Below, one piece after another: positions 62,544 through 64,000 of a DNA stretch of 64,000 bases (positions are counted from its first letter, which is position 1; each line of letters begins with the position of its first letter). Under the pieces are notes generated by a model. The model saw nothing but the letters and a program-made list of their open reading frames with translations, had not been told where the DNA came from and made no database searches. This DNA is from Shimia sp039969785 (GTDB taxonomy: Bacteria; Pseudomonadota; Alphaproteobacteria; Rhodobacterales; Rhodobacteraceae): the NCBI RefSeq assembly GCF_039969785.1, contig NZ_JBDVNC010000004.1, positions 186,001-250,000 of the forward strand. The letters are read 5' to 3'. Made by a program: the position numbers and the translations under genes.

Positions 62544-62954
62544 ATGCACGCCACAATCGCACAACTGATCGACGTGGTCGCCAAAGGCAATGAGCACGAC
62601 ATCGCCCCGCTTCTGGCGGCCGACGTGGCATTCATGCCGCCGACCTACTGGGCCACATGGCACGGTCGCGAACCGGTCGCAGCCGTTCTGGGACATGTCG
62701 GGCAGGAGTTCAGCGATTTTCACTATCGCCGGATCATGGGCGACGGTGTCGATTGGGCGCTTGAGTTTCAATGCAAAATCGGCGCGCTTGACGCTGTGGG
62801 CATCGACCTGATCACTCTGAACAATGATGGTCTGATCCAGACTTTTGAGGTCGCCATGCGCCCCTATAAATCCGTCGGCGCGCTGCGCGAAGCGATGAAC
62901 AAACGGGTGATGACAGACCCGCGTTTTCTCAAATACAAAGACGCGCTTGGCTAA
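62544..62954 (+). CDS. SnoaL/NTF2-like family protein
   Basis: A 136-residue protein of the NTF2-like cone fold: helical start (TIAQLIDVVAKGNEHDIAPLLAADVAFMPPTYWATWHGREPVAAVL) and long strands ending VDLITLNNDGLIQTFEVAMRPYKSVGAL. Family members are small binding proteins or enzymes with varied substrates. CAGGAGACAACG precedes its start. The SGNH hydrolase gene follows after 3 bp. Confidence 0.85.
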   Translation: MHATIAQLIDVVAKGNEHDIAPLLAADVAFMPPTYWATWHGREPVAAVLGHVGQEFSDFHYRRIMGDGVDWALEFQCKIGALDAVGIDLITLNNDGLIQTFEVAMRPYKSVGALREAMNKRVMTDPRFLKYKDALG

Positions 62955-62957
62955 GAT

Positions 62958-63677
62958 ATGTGGCCGCCGCCTGACATCCTCGCCCGCGCCCCGCTCGCCC
63001 CTTTACTCGCGCTGCAAGGGCTGAACGTCCGGCGCCGCACACAGCTTTTGCCGGAACCGCCCGGCCCGCGTCAGGGACAGGCCGGCACCGGGCCGCCCCT
63101 GCGTTTGCTGATCACTGGCGACAGCTCTGCCGCCGGGGTCGGCGCGCCAACCCAGGACACCGCACTCTCGGGGCAGTTGGTGGCAGAGCTTGCCCAGGAC
63201 TTTCACGTCGACTGGCGGCTCGAAGCCAAAACGGGCGACGCCACCCGCGATACGTTGCGTCGCCTGCGCACAATCGGACCACGCCGGTTTGACATTGTCG
63301 TCTCTGCTCTGGGCGTAAATGACGTGACCCGCGCGCGCTCGGCCTGCCGTTGGTCCCGTGATCAGTCTGAGCTTCTGGACCTTGTGACCACCCAGTTTCA
63401 AGCCCGCGGCCTGATCGCGTCCGGCCTGCCTCCCATGGGTCAATACCCTATGCTGCCGCAACCGCTGCGCTGGGTTCTGGGCAGCCACGCCATCCGACTG
63501 GACAAAACACTGGCCACCTTTGCTGACCAACGCCCCGAACTGACACATGTGGCACTGGATATTCCGTTTGAACCGCGCTTCATGGCCAGCGACGGCTATC
63601 ATCCGAACCCCGAGGCCTACAGGCTCTGGGCACGGCTCCTGGCCACACCGATCCGCGCAGCCATGCTGGCGCCCTGA
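62958..63677 (+). CDS. SGNH/GDSL-family hydrolase
   Basis: A 239-residue esterase/lipase-like protein with block I LITGDSSAAGVG (catalytic Ser), block III Asn in LGVNDVTRAR and block V D-x2-H in SDGYHPNPEAY. No signal peptide is evident. It hydrolyses an ester of unknown nature. It is probably translated together with the NTF2-like gene and is convergent with the rarD-like gene. Confidence 0.9.
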   Translation: MWPPPDILARAPLAPLLALQGLNVRRRTQLLPEPPGPRQGQAGTGPPLRLLITGDSSAAGVGAPTQDTALSGQLVAELAQDFHVDWRLEAKTGDATRDTLRRLRTIGPRRFDIVVSALGVNDVTRARSACRWSRDQSELLDLVTTQFQARGLIASGLPPMGQYPMLPQPLRWVLGSHAIRLDKTLATFADQRPELTHVALDIPFEPRFMASDGYHPNPEAYRLWARLLATPIRAAMLAP

Positions 63678-63679
63678 TC

Positions 63680-64000
63680 TTAGTGAGAAGACGACCGCAA
63701 CTGACGCAGCATGGATCCCGAATAGATCACCAGGGCCAGCCAGATCATCGGAAAGGCGATCATGCGCGCGCGGTCGAACGGCTCGTCAAACACCAAAACC
63801 GCCACCAAAAAAATCATCGTCGGCGCGATGTATTGCAGAATTCCGATGGTCGACAACCGCAACAACTTGGCCCCATTAGCATAGAGCAACAGCGGCACCG
63901 CCGTGGCAACGCCACCTCCAACCAACAGCCACGTGTCGGCTGTCTCGCCACCAAAATGCCCGCCGCCATTAGCATTCAGCCACGCCAGATACCCCAATGA
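63680..64000 (-). CDS. RarD-like EamA-family transporter, C-terminal part (partial)
   Basis: The last 106 residues of a membrane protein that continues past the window edge. Three to four hydrophobic helices are visible, with GYLAWLN, LLLYANGAKLLRLSTIGILQYIAPTMIFLVAV, the second EamA repeat of RarD proteins (drug/metabolite transporter superfamily). The substrate is unknown; RarD homologues were named for chloramphenicol sensitivity. Confidence 0.85.
   Translation of the reverse strand, partial: SLGYLAWLNANGGGHFGGETADTWLLVGGGVATAVPLLLYANGAKLLRLSTIGILQYIAPTMIFLVAVLVFDEPFDRARMIAFPMIWLALVIYSGSMLRQLRSSSH

Overview
The window reads as chromosomal DNA of a marine-type alphaproteobacterium of the Rhodobacterales (Roseobacter group). 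The reasons are the moderately high GC, dense operons joined by 4-bp ATGA overlaps, frequent GTG and TTG starts, the gene repertoire (DUF6478-like, DUF1636, DUF2189, PrtD-type type I secretion, mlaA-mlaC pair, dnaE2, a solitary glnK-amtB pair), and a good match to the alphaproteobacterial LexA box in front of dnaE2. I see no rRNA, tRNA, CRISPR array, prophage or insertion sequence. Genus-level placement is not possible from reading alone.

Layout. 1-6.2 kb: the end of a nitrate-reductase-like gene, a phosphodiesterase, and a complete peptide/opine-type ABC transporter operon. 6.5-14.1 kb: a CocE-type hydrolase, then an IclR regulator divergent from a Rieske oxygenase - DUF924 - glutamine-synthetase-like - arylamine N-acetyltransferase run, which looks like a catabolic island for an aromatic or amine compound. 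14.1-17.5 kb: a three-subunit FAD/[2Fe-2S] amino-acid or opine dehydrogenase operon (HcnABC/hydroxyproline-dehydrogenase type) plus a TRIC-family channel, preceded by a striking GATTCG/CGAATC inverted-repeat array. 17.9-21.1 kb: folC-accD and a CPBP protease. 21.3-28.7 kb: lineage-specific proteins, a WYL regulator with a clear palindrome, a dienoyl-CoA-reductase-like flavoenzyme, ABM/NIPSNAP proteins with a divergent ArsR-type regulator, and a LysR regulator. 28.9-40.9 kb: mostly housekeeping (OmpA, AhpD-like, cinA-like, sfsA, map, rsmD, flavoprotein reductase, peroxiredoxin, phhB, glycerophosphodiesterase, RidA). 41-46.3 kb: a type I secretion pair and the mlaA-mlaC lipid-asymmetry genes. 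46.3-54.5 kb: PBP1A, glnK-amtB, a tiny hemP, a lysozyme inhibitor-like protein, an aromatic aminotransferase and sseA. 54.6-64 kb: smpB, a cobalamin riboswitch ahead of a DUF1636 gene, RNA methyltransferase, FkbM methyltransferase, a shortened dnaE2 behind a LexA box, rluA-type synthase, and a partial rarD-like transporter.

The most interesting non-coding signals are: two separate loci carrying four CCGAC/T units at an exact 11-bp period; a four-copy dispersed palindromic element built on the core TTCATTTTGCCARAAATACT; several near-perfect operator-like palindromes next to divergently transcribed regulators; and a strongly initiated short ORF between the cobalamin riboswitch and DUF1636. The most interesting gene-level signals are the Rieske/GS-like/NAT cluster and the dnaE2 that lacks its C-terminal domain and its usual imuA-imuB partners.
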